This document shows, piece by piece, positions 44,649 to 54,944 of a stretch of 64,000 bases of DNA. Both the position numbers and the translations under genes were made by a program. Below the pieces are notes generated by a model that ran no database searches, was not told the DNA's origin, and saw only the letters and a program-made list of their open reading frames with translations. The DNA comes from Reyranella sp. (lineage in GTDB: Bacteria > Pseudomonadota > Alphaproteobacteria > Reyranellales > Reyranellaceae). Every line of letters begins with the position of its first letter. The stretch's first letter is position 1. Location: NCBI RefSeq assembly GCF_004297405.1, contig NZ_SCVC01000011.1, positions 1 through 64,000 of the forward strand, in the 5' to 3' direction.

Positions 44649-46340
44649 ATGACATTCGACCTCGTCGTGAAGAACGGCATGATCGTCGACGGGTCCGGAC
44701 TGCCGCGTTATCGCGGCGATGTCGGCGTCAAGGATGGCAAGATCGTCGAGATCGGACGGCTGAGCGGTACGGCGCGCGAGACCGTCGATGCCGAAGGCCA
44801 CGTCGTGGCGCCCGGCTTCATCGATGGCCACACCCATATGGACGCCCAGATCTTCTGGGACCCGATCGGCACCAGCTCCTGCTTTCAGGGCGTGACCAGC
44901 GTCGTCATGGGCAATTGCGGCTTCACCCTGGCTCCTTGCCGCGAAGCCGAAGCCGATCTCGTGTTCCGCAATCTCGAACGCGCCGAGGATATCAGCCGTG
45001 CGGCGATGCTGGCCGGCATCAAATGGCGCTGGGAAACCTTCCCGCAATTCCTCGATGTGCTGGAGGCGCTGCCCAAGGGCATCAACTATGCAGGCTATCT
45101 CGGACACTGCGCGCTGCGCACCTACGTCATGGGCATGCGCGCCTTCACCGATGCCGCGAGCGAGGACGATCTTGCCCGGATGTCCCAGCAGGTGAGGGAA
45201 GCGATGGCGGCCGGCGCCATCGGCTTCTCGACGACCCGCAGCGTCAATCACCAGACCTCCGACGACAAGCCGGTGGCCAGTCGCCTCGCGACCTGGCACG
45301 AGTTCGAAACCCTCGTGAAGGCCATGGGCTCGGGCCTGGTCGAGGTTGCCGCCGAAGCAACGGGCGCCGCGACCCCGAAGGCACGCAAGTTCTACGAGGA
45401 TCTGGCAACGCTCGCGGTCGAGAGCGGACGGCCGATGACCTTCGGCCTATTCAATACGCGCGCCATGCCGGGCGGCTGGCGCGCCACTTTCGACATCATG
45501 GACCGCGCGACCCAGCAGGGCGGGCGCATGTTCGCCCAGGTGCACAGCCGTGCGCTGAGCGTGCTGCTCTCCTTCGAGACACAGCTTCCCTTCGACAAGT
45601 GGGACGTGTGGCGCGAGATGCGCGCCCTGCCGCTCGCCCAACAGAAGAAGGCGCTGCTCGATCCGGAGATGCGCCGCCGCCTCGTCGAAGTCGCCTCGCG
45701 GCCCTACGAAGGGCCTGTCGTGCGCGGCACCGAGGCGCGGCCACCGGAATGGGAGTGGATCTTCGTCCTGGACAAGATGCAGGGCCCACACGTCTCGATG
45801 GCGGAGCTGGCGCGGCAGCGCAACACGCATCCGGTCGAACTCATGATCGACCTCGCACTCGAGCGCGACATGAAGTTCTTCATGATTCAGCCCATCGCCA
45901 ACGAGAACCAGGCCGAAGCGCTGGAACTGATGAAGCATCCGCGTTCGGTCGTGACCTTCTCCGACTCCGGCGCCCACGTCACGCAGATCATGGACTCCTC
46001 GCTGCAGACGCATCTGCTCAGCCATTGGGTGCGCGAGAAGCAGGCCTTCACCCTGGAAGAGGCGGTGAAGATGATCACCTGCGATATCGCGACCCAGTTC
46101 GGCTTCCATGATCGTGGCCTGATCCGCGAGGGCATGGCGGCGGATCTCGTGGTGTTCGACGCCGACACGGTCGGCCCGCGCATGCCCGAGGTCGTGAACG
46201 ACCTGCCGGCCGGCGCCAAGCGCCTGCGCCAGAAGTGCGATGGCATGCACGCCACCATCGTCAACGGCCAGGTGATGCTGCGCGACAACGAGCCGACCGG
46301 CGCGCTGCCGGGCAAGCTCCTGCGCAAGAAGCGCTCGTAG
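44649..46340 (+). CDS. N-acyl-D-amino-acid deacylase-like amidohydrolase
   Basis: A 563-residue amidohydrolase-superfamily enzyme in the D-aminoacylase/dihydroorotase-like branch. The first metal motif is His61-x-His63 in GFIDGHTHMDAQ, and Cys90 in VVMGNCGFTLAPC is the Cys that bridges the metal in D-aminoacylases. The C-terminal FSDSGAHVTQI has the late catalytic Asp. It should release an acyl group from an N-acyl-D-amino acid; some relatives act on other amides. GGAGGAACG precedes the ATG. It faces the Bug-LLM-EamA operon and is followed by a 271-base gap. Confidence 0.88.
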   Translation: MTFDLVVKNGMIVDGSGLPRYRGDVGVKDGKIVEIGRLSGTARETVDAEGHVVAPGFIDGHTHMDAQIFWDPIGTSSCFQGVTSVVMGNCGFTLAPCREAEADLVFRNLERAEDISRAAMLAGIKWRWETFPQFLDVLEALPKGINYAGYLGHCALRTYVMGMRAFTDAASEDDLARMSQQVREAMAAGAIGFSTTRSVNHQTSDDKPVASRLATWHEFETLVKAMGSGLVEVAAEATGAATPKARKFYEDLATLAVESGRPMTFGLFNTRAMPGGWRATFDIMDRATQQGGRMFAQVHSRALSVLLSFETQLPFDKWDVWREMRALPLAQQKKALLDPEMRRRLVEVASRPYEGPVVRGTEARPPEWEWIFVLDKMQGPHVSMAELARQRNTHPVELMIDLALERDMKFFMIQPIANENQAEALELMKHPRSVVTFSDSGAHVTQIMDSSLQTHLLSHWVREKQAFTLEEAVKMITCDIATQFGFHDRGLIREGMAADLVVFDADTVGPRMPEVVNDLPAGAKRLRQKCDGMHATIVNGQVMLRDNEPTGALPGKLLRKKRS

Positions 46341-46387
46341 CGGAAGGTGCGTGCGGCCAGCGTATAGAGGCGCCACATTTTGGCCGC

Positions 46388-46417
46388 TTGACTTCGCTGC
46401 GCTGCACCATCATACAC
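46388..46417 (+). promoter_or_regulatory. Possible promoter of the DEAD-box helicase gene with a long leader
   Basis: TTGACT (46388-46393) and ATACAC (46412-46417) are 18 bases apart in the 271-base gap before the helicase. From here the untranslated leader would be about 190 bases, long enough for cold- or helicase-dependent control as known for RNA helicase genes. The motif match is only moderate, and nothing else recognisable lies in the gap. Confidence 0.3.
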
Positions 46418-46611
46418 GCGCCAGCTCGCTTCCTTGCGGGCTTTACAGATTTCTCGCGATCGCGCGACGCGCCCCATGTCTTTGTGACGGCGCCTCATCC
46501 CGAGACAATCCCCAGGACAAGAGCCGTCCCAGCCGCGCGCGGGAACGGGCCAAAAGCCGCCACAGATGCGCGTGCCCGAGAAAGCATGCCGGCGGCAAGT
46601 TAGGATTTTTT

Positions 46612-48491
<1,880 letters not shown>

Positions 48492-48495
<4 letters not shown>

Positions 48496-49421
48496 ATAAT
48501 TCCTTCCTCGCGGAAGATCTCCAGGCACTTGGAAAGAGCGCGCTCGTATCGGGCGCGCTCTTTTGCCATGGAGGCCTCGTCCCACGGGAAGAAACCGTGC
48601 TTGGTCTTGAAGCCGATACGACCCTCGTCGACGTTGCGCTGCAGGACGGGTGGCGGGCCGTCTGCGTTCGTAAGGTCGGGCCAGATGATCTTGGCGACGG
48701 CGCAGGTCGTGTCCCAGCCCGAATGCTCCTTCTGCGTGATCGGGCCGGCCGCGGCATAGCGGAAGCCGAAGGAGAGCCGCACGGTCGCGTCGATGTCCTC
48801 CGGCGAGGCCACGCCCTGCTCGATCAGCCATAGCGCCTCGCGCATCAGCGCACCCTGGATGCGGTTACCCAGGAAGCCGATCACGTCCTTCTTCACCTGT
48901 ACCGGCCGCTTGCCGAGCGCGCGCATGATCTCGCCGACCTGTTCGGCCAGCGCCACGTCGGTGTGAACGGAGCGCACCACCTCGACGAGCGGGATGAGGT
49001 GCGCCGGCATGAAGAAGTGCAGGCCCATCATTCGGCTCTGCGTTTTCAGACCCTTGCCGATCTCGCTGATCGGAAAGCTCGATGAGTTCGAGGTCAGCGG
49101 CACGCCCGGCTTGGAGAACTTCTCCATGTCGGCGAAGAGCTTTTGCTTCAGCGCAAGATCTTCCGTGACCGTCTCGACGACGAGGTCGATTTTGGCCCAG
49201 GGTGCTTCCTCGAGCGTGGCCCAAGCGGCAAGGCCCGAAACGTCCTCCGGCTTGCCCATGGCTTTCAGAGCGCGGGCCGTTGCGGCAGGCAGGCCATCGC
49301 GTGTCGAGGCCGACCGCGACACGACGTCCACCTTCCAGCCGCCGGCCAGGAACATGGCGATGATTCCAACGCCCATTGTGCCTCCGCCCAGCACCAGAGC
49401 ATGACGTTCGCTTTGCGGCAT
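48492..49421 (-). CDS. 3-hydroxyacyl-CoA dehydrogenase family protein
   Basis: A 309-residue enzyme with the NAD Rossmann motif GGGTMGVGIIAMFLAGG, the SNSSSFPIS substrate segment and the catalytic His-Glu pair in HFFMPAHLIPLVEVV, followed by the helical C-terminal domain (DVIGFLGNRIQGALMREALWLIEQGVASPEDID). It oxidises a 3-hydroxyacyl-CoA or a related hydroxy acid; it belongs to the shorter lambda-crystallin-like group without a fused hydratase. GGGAGGACG precedes the ATG at 49421; longer readings overlap the divergent crotonase gene. Confidence 0.9.
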
Positions 49422-49500
49422 TTTGCGTCCTCCCGTATCGACGAAGGCCCCGGCGGCGGGGCAATATCCCGGCTCACTTATAGCCCCTGGGGGAATGATT

Positions 49501-50277
49501 ATGAGCGGCACCTATAACGATATCGGCGTCAGCAGCGAAGGTCATGTCGGTGTCGTCGAGATTCAGCGGCCGCCGCACAACTTCTTCGACAATTCGCTGA
49601 TCAACCAGATCGCCGACGCTTTCGAGGCGTTCGACCGTGACGTCAACATCCGCTCCTACGTGCTGTGCGCCCAGGGCAAGTCGTTCTGCGCCGGCGCCGA
49701 TTTCCAGAACCGTCCGAGCACTGGCAGCGCGGCCGAGAGTGGCAAGCACCTCTACAAGGAGGCGACCCGTCTGTTCCGCTCCAAGAAGCCGAGCATTGCC
49801 GCTGTGCAGGGTCCGGCGATCGGTGGCGGTCTTGGCCTCGCGGTCATGCCGGACTTCCGCGTCACCTGCGCCGAGGCACGCTTCGCCGCCAACTTCACGC
49901 GGCTCGGTTTCCATCCCGGCTTCTCGCTCACCTTCACCCTGCCGCGCCTGATCGGCCAGCAGAAGGCCAACCTGATGTTCTATACGGGTCGTCGTATCGG
50001 CGGTGAGCAGGCCGTTGAATGGGGCCTGGCCGACGTGCTGGTGCCGCTCGCCGATGTGCGCAAGGCGGCAATGGACCTCGCCAAGGAGATCGCCGAGGGC
50101 GCGCCGCTCGCCGTGCAGTCGACGCGCGAGACCATGCGCCGCGGCTATGCCGATGCGGCCGAAGTCGCCACCGAGCGCGAGCTGGTCGAGCAGGACTGGA
50201 ACCGCAAGACCGAAGACTTCAAGGAAGGCGTGAAGTCCTACGCGGAGAAGCGGGTCGGCAACTTCAAGGGCCGCTGA
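49501..50277 (+). CDS. Enoyl-CoA hydratase-family protein, catalytic Glu replaced
   Basis: A 258-residue crotonase-fold protein (CAGADFQN oxyanion loop and GPAIGGGLGLAVM). The Glu144-equivalent position reads ARFAANFTRLGFHPGFS, with Phe instead of Glu, and the second Glu is also not evident, so it is unlikely to be a normal hydratase. The start ATG at 49501 has GGGGGA six bases upstream, in the 79-base gap to the divergent dehydrogenase gene. It is followed by an SDR gene after 7 bases, so they are probably cotranscribed. Confidence 0.87.
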   Translation: MSGTYNDIGVSSEGHVGVVEIQRPPHNFFDNSLINQIADAFEAFDRDVNIRSYVLCAQGKSFCAGADFQNRPSTGSAAESGKHLYKEATRLFRSKKPSIAAVQGPAIGGGLGLAVMPDFRVTCAEARFAANFTRLGFHPGFSLTFTLPRLIGQQKANLMFYTGRRIGGEQAVEWGLADVLVPLADVRKAAMDLAKEIAEGAPLAVQSTRETMRRGYADAAEVATERELVEQDWNRKTEDFKEGVKSYAEKRVGNFKGR

Positions 50278-50284
50278 GACCATC

Positions 50285-51088
50285 ATGGGACAGGTCTCGG
50301 GCAAGGTCGCCGTCGTCACCGGCGGCGCGTCAGGCATTGGCGAGGCCTGCGCCGAAACGCTGGCGCGCGAAGGCGCGTCGGTCCTCATCACCGATATCGA
50401 CGACACTCTGGGGAAGGGTGTCGTCGAGCGCATCACCAAGGCGGGCGGCAAGGCGCACTATCAGCGTCACGATGTGCGCGATGAAGCAGCATGGCCCGGC
50501 ATCATTGCCGACGCCGAGAAGCGCTTCGGCCGCCTCGACATCATGGTGGCCAATGCCGGTATCGGCGTCATGGCGCCGATCGAGACCATGACGCTCGGCG
50601 ATTGGCAGCGTCAGCAGGCGATCAATCTCGACGGCGTGTTCCTGTCGATCAAGCACTCGATCCCTGCGATGCGTCGTGCCGGCGGCGGTTCGATCGTGCT
50701 GATGTCGTCGATTGCTGGTCTGCGTGGCGCGCCAGGGCTCGCAGCCTATTCCGCGACCAAAGGCGGCGTGCGGCTGCTCGCCAAGTCGGTGGCACTCGAA
50801 CATGCCGCCGACAACATCCGTTGCAATTCGGTGCATCCCGGCATCATCGCGACGCCGATCTGGGGCAAGATCCCGACCGGCGCCGAAGGCAACCGCCGCA
50901 ACGCCCCGATCGATCCCAAGGAGCGCGCCGCGATCGCTGTGCCGCTCACCCGCGTCGGCGAGGCGCAGGACATCGCCAACGGTGTCCTCTTCCTCTGCAC
51001 CGAAGCCGCGAACTATATGACCGGTCAGGAAATGGTGATCGACGGCGGCATGACCGCCGGCGGCCGTGCCCCGCCGCGTCAGCAATAG
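50285..51088 (+). CDS. Short-chain dehydrogenase/reductase
   Basis: A 267-residue SDR with TGGASGIG (cofactor), NNAG-like VANAGIG, catalytic Tyr-x3-Lys in AYSATKGG and Ser in LMSSIAGL. Asp at the end of the second strand (ITDIDD) indicates NAD rather than NADP. The substrate is unknown; the crotonase neighbour suggests an acyl or hydroxyacyl intermediate. DUF423 follows after 17 bases. Confidence 0.92.
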   Translation: MGQVSGKVAVVTGGASGIGEACAETLAREGASVLITDIDDTLGKGVVERITKAGGKAHYQRHDVRDEAAWPGIIADAEKRFGRLDIMVANAGIGVMAPIETMTLGDWQRQQAINLDGVFLSIKHSIPAMRRAGGGSIVLMSSIAGLRGAPGLAAYSATKGGVRLLAKSVALEHAADNIRCNSVHPGIIATPIWGKIPTGAEGNRRNAPIDPKERAAIAVPLTRVGEAQDIANGVLFLCTEAANYMTGQEMVIDGGMTAGGRAPPRQQ

Positions 51089-51105
51089 CGAAAGAGCAAC
51101 TGACC

Positions 51106-51501
51106 TTGGGCAACGCGGGTGCCAAAGGCTGGATCGTCGTGGCGGCGTTGAGCGCCGCTACTGCAATCGCCGTCGGTGCCTTCGCAGCCCACGGCCTCGA
51201 TCTCGGAACCGAGGCCGGCCGCAAGGCACGGGACTGGCTGCAGACCGGCAGTCAGTACGAGATGATCCACGCGCTGGCCATCCTTGCGGTCGCCTCCCTG
51301 TCGGGGAAGCTGAACGGCAGGCTCGCGGTCACCGCTCAGGTGCTGTTCCTTCTCGGCAGCATCCTGTTTCCTGGCGCGCTCTACAGCCTGGCTTTCAATG
51401 GCCCGCGATGGTTCGGCGCTGTCGCGCCGATCGGCGGCCTGGCCTTCATCGCGGGTTGGATCAGCCTCGCTCTGGCCGCCCTGATGAAATCAGAGCGCTG
51501 A
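51106..51501 (+). CDS. DUF423 family membrane protein
   Basis: A 131-residue protein with four hydrophobic segments and the DUF423 landmarks GAFAAHGL near the N-terminus and FLLGSILFPGALYSLAFNG in the third segment. The family (YgdD-like) has no established function. The start is a TTG at 51106, the first plausible codon after the SDR stop, with a weak ribosome site; the long upstream frame runs through the SDR gene. It converges on the CinA-like gene, with stops 2 bases apart. Confidence 0.85.
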   Translation: MGNAGAKGWIVVAALSAATAIAVGAFAAHGLDLGTEAGRKARDWLQTGSQYEMIHALAILAVASLSGKLNGRLAVTAQVLFLLGSILFPGALYSLAFNGPRWFGAVAPIGGLAFIAGWISLALAALMKSER

Positions 51502-51503
51502 TC

Positions 51504-51986
51504 TCAGGAAAGCTGTTCGTCCATAAGCTTGAGCGCTTCGGCTGCGAACGCCCGCATGTTGGCGACGCGATCGCCTGAGCCGGTGCGCAAGGTGCGCGCA
51601 ACGTTGCCATTGGGGCCGACGACGGCAACGCAGGTATGGCCCGAGGGATCGCCGTAGGAATTGCCGGTCGGGCCGGCCGCGCCCGTTTCGGCCAGGCCCC
51701 AGGTTGTCTTCAACCGTTCGCGCACATGCTCGGCCGCCAGCAACGCCCAGGGCTCGGAAGAGGAGCGCACACCCGCACGCTTCTCGCGCGGCACGGCCAG
51801 GAAGGCATCGCCCGCCGGTCGCGTGTAGACCACGGCGCCACCCATGAAGTAGGCCGAAGCACCCGGCACGGCGAGCAGGGCGGCGGAGACGAGGCCACCG
51901 GCCGACGATTCGGAAATGCCGATCGTCTCTTTGCGTGCCTTCAGTTTCTCGCCCACCTTCTGGGCCAGCGGCAGAAGCGAATCCAT
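51504..51986 (-). CDS. CinA C-terminal (nicotinamide-nucleotide amidase-like) protein
   Basis: A 160-residue protein that consists only of the CinA C-terminal domain, as in E. coli PncC, which deamidates NMN to nicotinate mononucleotide in NAD salvage. The pattern ESSAGGLVSAALLAVPGAS gives the active-site Ser, and TWGLAETGAAGPTGNSYGDPSG the second conserved block; the Lys of the family is likely in VGEKLKARKETIG. A full-length CinA would have an N-terminal MoaB-like part, absent here. The DOPA dioxygenase-like gene lies 4 bases upstream. Confidence 0.87.
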   Translation of the reverse strand: MDSLLPLAQKVGEKLKARKETIGISESSAGGLVSAALLAVPGASAYFMGGAVVYTRPAGDAFLAVPREKRAGVRSSSEPWALLAAEHVRERLKTTWGLAETGAAGPTGNSYGDPSGHTCVAVVGPNGNVARTLRTGSGDRVANMRAFAAEALKLMDEQLS

Positions 51987-51990
51987 GGGC

Positions 51991-52335
51991 TCAATTCCCT
52001 TTCGTGAAGATGTCGAGGACGAGCGGCTCCTGCCGGCCCATCCAGATCGCGCGATCGCGATGGTCCTCGAGATCGTGCCCGGTGTTGGGATGGATGAACA
52101 CCGTCAGATCGCCGCGGTTCAGCGTCAACCATGAGAGCAACGGTTCGAACTGCTCGTTCTTGAAAGCGACCTGATAGCTGAAGCGCGGATGTGGTCCGAC
52201 CGGCTTCTCGTGGAAGCGGCCCATCTCGATGGTGAAGTTTTTTTCGATCTTTTCGCGTAGCGCTTGGGCGGCCTCAGTCGACGCCGTGTCGAAATAGACG
52301 TGGGCGTGCCAGTCCTTGATTTGTAAGGTTTCCAT
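51991..52335 (-). CDS. DOPA 4,5-dioxygenase-family protein
   Basis: A 114-residue protein of the DOPA 4,5-dioxygenase family: DWHAHVYFD near the N-terminus supplies the conserved His pair, and VGPHPRFSYQ and FIHPNTGHDLEDHRDRAIW give further His ligands for a mononuclear metal. In fungi and plants the family opens catechol rings for pigment synthesis; bacterial roles are mostly unknown. The start is the ATG at 52335; the longer reading overlaps the divergent acyl-CoA dehydrogenase gene. Confidence 0.85.
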   Translation of the reverse strand: METLQIKDWHAHVYFDTASTEAAQALREKIEKNFTIEMGRFHEKPVGPHPRFSYQVAFKNEQFEPLLSWLTLNRGDLTVFIHPNTGHDLEDHRDRAIWMGRQEPLVLDIFTKGN

Positions 52336-52420
52336 GGTTGTCCCTATCTTAGCGCTCAACCCGCATGCCGGAACCCTAAGCCGTTCCCCGATGGGAGCAA
52401 GCTTGCTAGGCTTGGGCATC

Positions 52421-53545
52421 ATGAACTTCGATTTTTCCGACGACCAGAAGCTGCTCAAGGAGCAGGTTCGCAAGTTCCTCGCCGACAAGTGCCCCACCAA
52501 AGTGGTGCGGCGCGTGCTCGACGGCAATGAAACTCATGCCGAAGATGTGTGGAAGGGCCTCGTCGATCTCGGCGTGCCGGCCACTGGCATCCCGGAAGCG
52601 TATGGCGGGCTCGGCCTGTCGCCGCTGGAGGTCTGCGTCATCGCCGAAGAGATCGGCCGTGCCGCGGCCCCCGTGCCGTTCGATTCGTCGGTCGTGCTCG
52701 CCACCGAGGCGTTGAAGCTCGCGGGCTCGGAAGCGCAGAAGAAGAAATGGCTAACGGCATTGGCCGAAGGCAAGGCGATCGGCACGCTGGCCATCGCCGA
52801 GGGCGCGCAGCCGCCCAAGCCGCGCAGCATCCGCACGACGTTCGGCAACGGCCGTCTCAACGGCAAGAAGGTGCCGGTGGCCGACGGTGAGGCCGCGACT
52901 TTTGCTATCGCCTTGGCCAACACCGGCGGCAGCGGCGATCGCGCCGTCTCGCTGGTGATCGTCGATCTCAGCCAAGCGGCGGTTGCGAAGAAGCGCGTCG
53001 AGACGATCGACCCGGCGCGTAAGCATGCCGAGCTCACCTTCACGGATGCCAATGCCGAGCTGCTGGGCGCCGAAGGCGAGGGCTGGCGTCTGCTCGAACA
53101 GCTCTACGACGCGGCGGCGGTCTATTTTGCCTTTGCACAGGTGGGTGGCGCCGAGGCTGCGATGTGGATGGCGCGAGACTACGCGTTGCAGCGTCAGGCC
53201 TTCGGCCGCGCCATCGCGTCCTATCAGGCGATCAAGCACAAGCTGGCTGATTGCTACGTCAAGCTCGAGCTGGCGCGCTCCAATGCCTACTATGGCGCGA
53301 TGATGCTGACCGAGGGCGGCGCCGACCTGCCGCTCGCGGCTGCTGCGGCGCGCATCGCCGCGACCGATGCTTACGACTTTGCCGCCAAGGAGAATATCCA
53401 GACCCATGGTGGCATCGGCTTCACCTGGGAGGCCGACACGCAGTTCCACTACCGCCGCTCGCGCGTCCTGGCGCTGTCGCTCGGCGGTCCAATGGCCTGG
53501 AAAGACAAGCTGGTGAGCCGTCTCGAACAGAAGAACGCGGCCTAG
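52421..53545 (+). CDS. Acyl-CoA dehydrogenase family protein, shorter subunit
   Basis: A 374-residue acyl-CoA dehydrogenase-fold flavoprotein (N-terminal helical domain FSDDQKLLKEQVRKFLADKC, central beta domain and C-terminal helical domain). The C-terminal segment DAYDFAAKENIQTHGGIGFTWEAD holds the usual QxxGGxGF motif; the FAD-binding Arg/Gln region is less clear. It is followed after 9 bases by a second, longer acyl-CoA dehydrogenase gene. In actinobacteria such pairs form alpha2-beta2 enzymes; the same may hold here. A TAGGCT hexamer lies 10 bases before the ATG. Confidence 0.9.
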   Translation: MNFDFSDDQKLLKEQVRKFLADKCPTKVVRRVLDGNETHAEDVWKGLVDLGVPATGIPEAYGGLGLSPLEVCVIAEEIGRAAAPVPFDSSVVLATEALKLAGSEAQKKKWLTALAEGKAIGTLAIAEGAQPPKPRSIRTTFGNGRLNGKKVPVADGEAATFAIALANTGGSGDRAVSLVIVDLSQAAVAKKRVETIDPARKHAELTFTDANAELLGAEGEGWRLLEQLYDAAAVYFAFAQVGGAEAAMWMARDYALQRQAFGRAIASYQAIKHKLADCYVKLELARSNAYYGAMMLTEGGADLPLAAAAARIAATDAYDFAAKENIQTHGGIGFTWEADTQFHYRRSRVLALSLGGPMAWKDKLVSRLEQKNAA

Positions 53546-53554
53546 GAGCGAACG

Positions 53555-54778
53555 ATGGACTTCAACGATACCCCCGAAGAAGCCGCCTTCCGCAAGGAAG
53601 TGCGCACCTGGCTCGAAGCCAACGCGACGCGCAAGAGCGACGACACACAGAGCTTCCGCGCCCGCAACGACGATCCCAACCTGCTGACCAAAGCCAAGGA
53701 GTGGCAGGACAAGAAGGCCAAGGCAGGCTATGCGCGCATCACCTGGCCGAAGGAATTCGGCGGTCGTGGCGCCTCGCCGATCCTGCAGGTGATCTACCAG
53801 CAGGAAGAAGCCAACTATCTGGTGCCACTGGGCTTCTTCGACATCGGGCTCGGCATGTGCATCCCGACCATGATGGCCTATGCCAGCCCCGAGCATCTCA
53901 AGCGCTACGTGAAGCCCGCGCTGCACGGCCAGGAAGTGTGGTGCCAGCTCTTCTCCGAGCCGGCCGCCGGCTCCGACGTGGCTGGCATCCGCACCAAGGC
54001 CGAGCGCGACGGCGACGACTGGGTGATCAACGGCCAGAAGGTCTGGACCTCGGGCGCGCACTACTCGGACTTCGGCATCGTCATCACCCGCACCGATCCG
54101 AATGTGCCTAAGCACTCGGGCCTCACGATGTTCTTCCTCGACATGAAGAGCCCCGGCGTGGAAGTGCGGCCGATCAAGCAGATGTCGGGCGGTGCGAACT
54201 TCAACGAGGTGTTCTTCACCAACGTGCGTATTCCCGACAGCCAGCGGCTGGGCAAGGTGGGCGAGGGCTGGAAGGCCGCACTCACGACCTTGATGAACGA
54301 GCGTCTGGCCGTCGGCCTGCCCTCGGGCGGTCTCGATATCGACGAGCTGATGGAACTGGCACGCGACACCGACCTCGAAGACGGGCCGGCGATCCGCAAC
54401 CAGTCGGTCCGCAGCAAGATTGCCGAATGGTACGTCCAGCAGCAGGGGCTGAAGCTGACGCGCTACCGCACCCTGACCGCGCTCTCCAAGGGCCAGACAC
54501 CGGGGCCGGAATCCTCGATCATCAAGATCGTGGCCGCCCCCAAGATGCAGGATATGGGCGCCTTCGCCATGGAGCTGATGGGCCCGGCCGGCATCATGAA
54601 GGAGGAGATCCCGCACGCCGGCGGTTTCCAGGCGCAGTGGATCGGCGGTGCCGGCTTCCGCATTGCTGGCGGCACCGACGAGATCCTGCGCAACATCGTA
54701 GCCGAGCGCGTGCTGGGCATGCCTGCCGACATTCGCGTCGACAAGGACATCCCGTTCAATCAACTCGGTAAAAAGTAG
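53555..54778 (+). CDS. Acyl-CoA dehydrogenase family protein, longer subunit
   Basis: A 407-residue acyl-CoA dehydrogenase. The flavin- and substrate-binding block is LFSEPAAGSDVAGIRTKAERDGDDWVINGQKVWTSGAHYSDFGIVITRT; the C-terminal part has GGAGFRIAGGTDEILRNIVAERVLG. The enzyme takes two hydrogens from acyl-CoA to give an enoyl-CoA, passing electrons to ETF. The gap to the previous dehydrogenase gene is 9 bases. A pair of strong palindromes follows its stop. Confidence 0.93.
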   Translation: MDFNDTPEEAAFRKEVRTWLEANATRKSDDTQSFRARNDDPNLLTKAKEWQDKKAKAGYARITWPKEFGGRGASPILQVIYQQEEANYLVPLGFFDIGLGMCIPTMMAYASPEHLKRYVKPALHGQEVWCQLFSEPAAGSDVAGIRTKAERDGDDWVINGQKVWTSGAHYSDFGIVITRTDPNVPKHSGLTMFFLDMKSPGVEVRPIKQMSGGANFNEVFFTNVRIPDSQRLGKVGEGWKAALTTLMNERLAVGLPSGGLDIDELMELARDTDLEDGPAIRNQSVRSKIAEWYVQQQGLKLTRYRTLTALSKGQTPGPESSIIKIVAAPKMQDMGAFAMELMGPAGIMKEEIPHAGGFQAQWIGGAGFRIAGGTDEILRNIVAERVLGMPADIRVDKDIPFNQLGKK

Positions 54779-54788
54779 TTAGCGACCT

Positions 54789-54836
54789 CCTCCCCTTCGC
54801 GGAGCCCGCGAAGGGGAGGTGCCTCGTCCTGCGAGG
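54789..54836. repeat. Two adjacent palindromes between convergent genes
   Basis: A perfect 13-base stem (54789-54801 with 54807-54819, 5-base loop GAGCC) is followed within 3 bases by CCTCG-TCCTG-CGAGG (54822-54836). It lies between the acyl-CoA dehydrogenase and tctC genes, which converge. No T-run follows either stem. The CCTCCCCTTCGCGG-type sequence resembles dispersed intergenic palindromes found in many alphaproteobacteria. Confidence 0.7.
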
Positions 54837-54944
54837 GCGGAGGGGTCATGGGGCCGCTAGCCTCGACAGTCTCGTCTATTCTGAACCGTGCGGGCTCCCG
54901 CGCTTGATTACAAGCGCTGCCGCCCGCCAGCGCCTATGAAGGCG

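Noticed and set aside
52751..54763. Long open frame of 670 codons antisense to the acyl-CoA dehydrogenases
   Set aside because: Same reason: both dehydrogenases have clear motifs, and the antisense protein has none.
54789..54819. Rho-independent terminator
   Set aside because: The stem is strong but is not followed by a T-run on either strand; I record it as a palindromic repeat instead.
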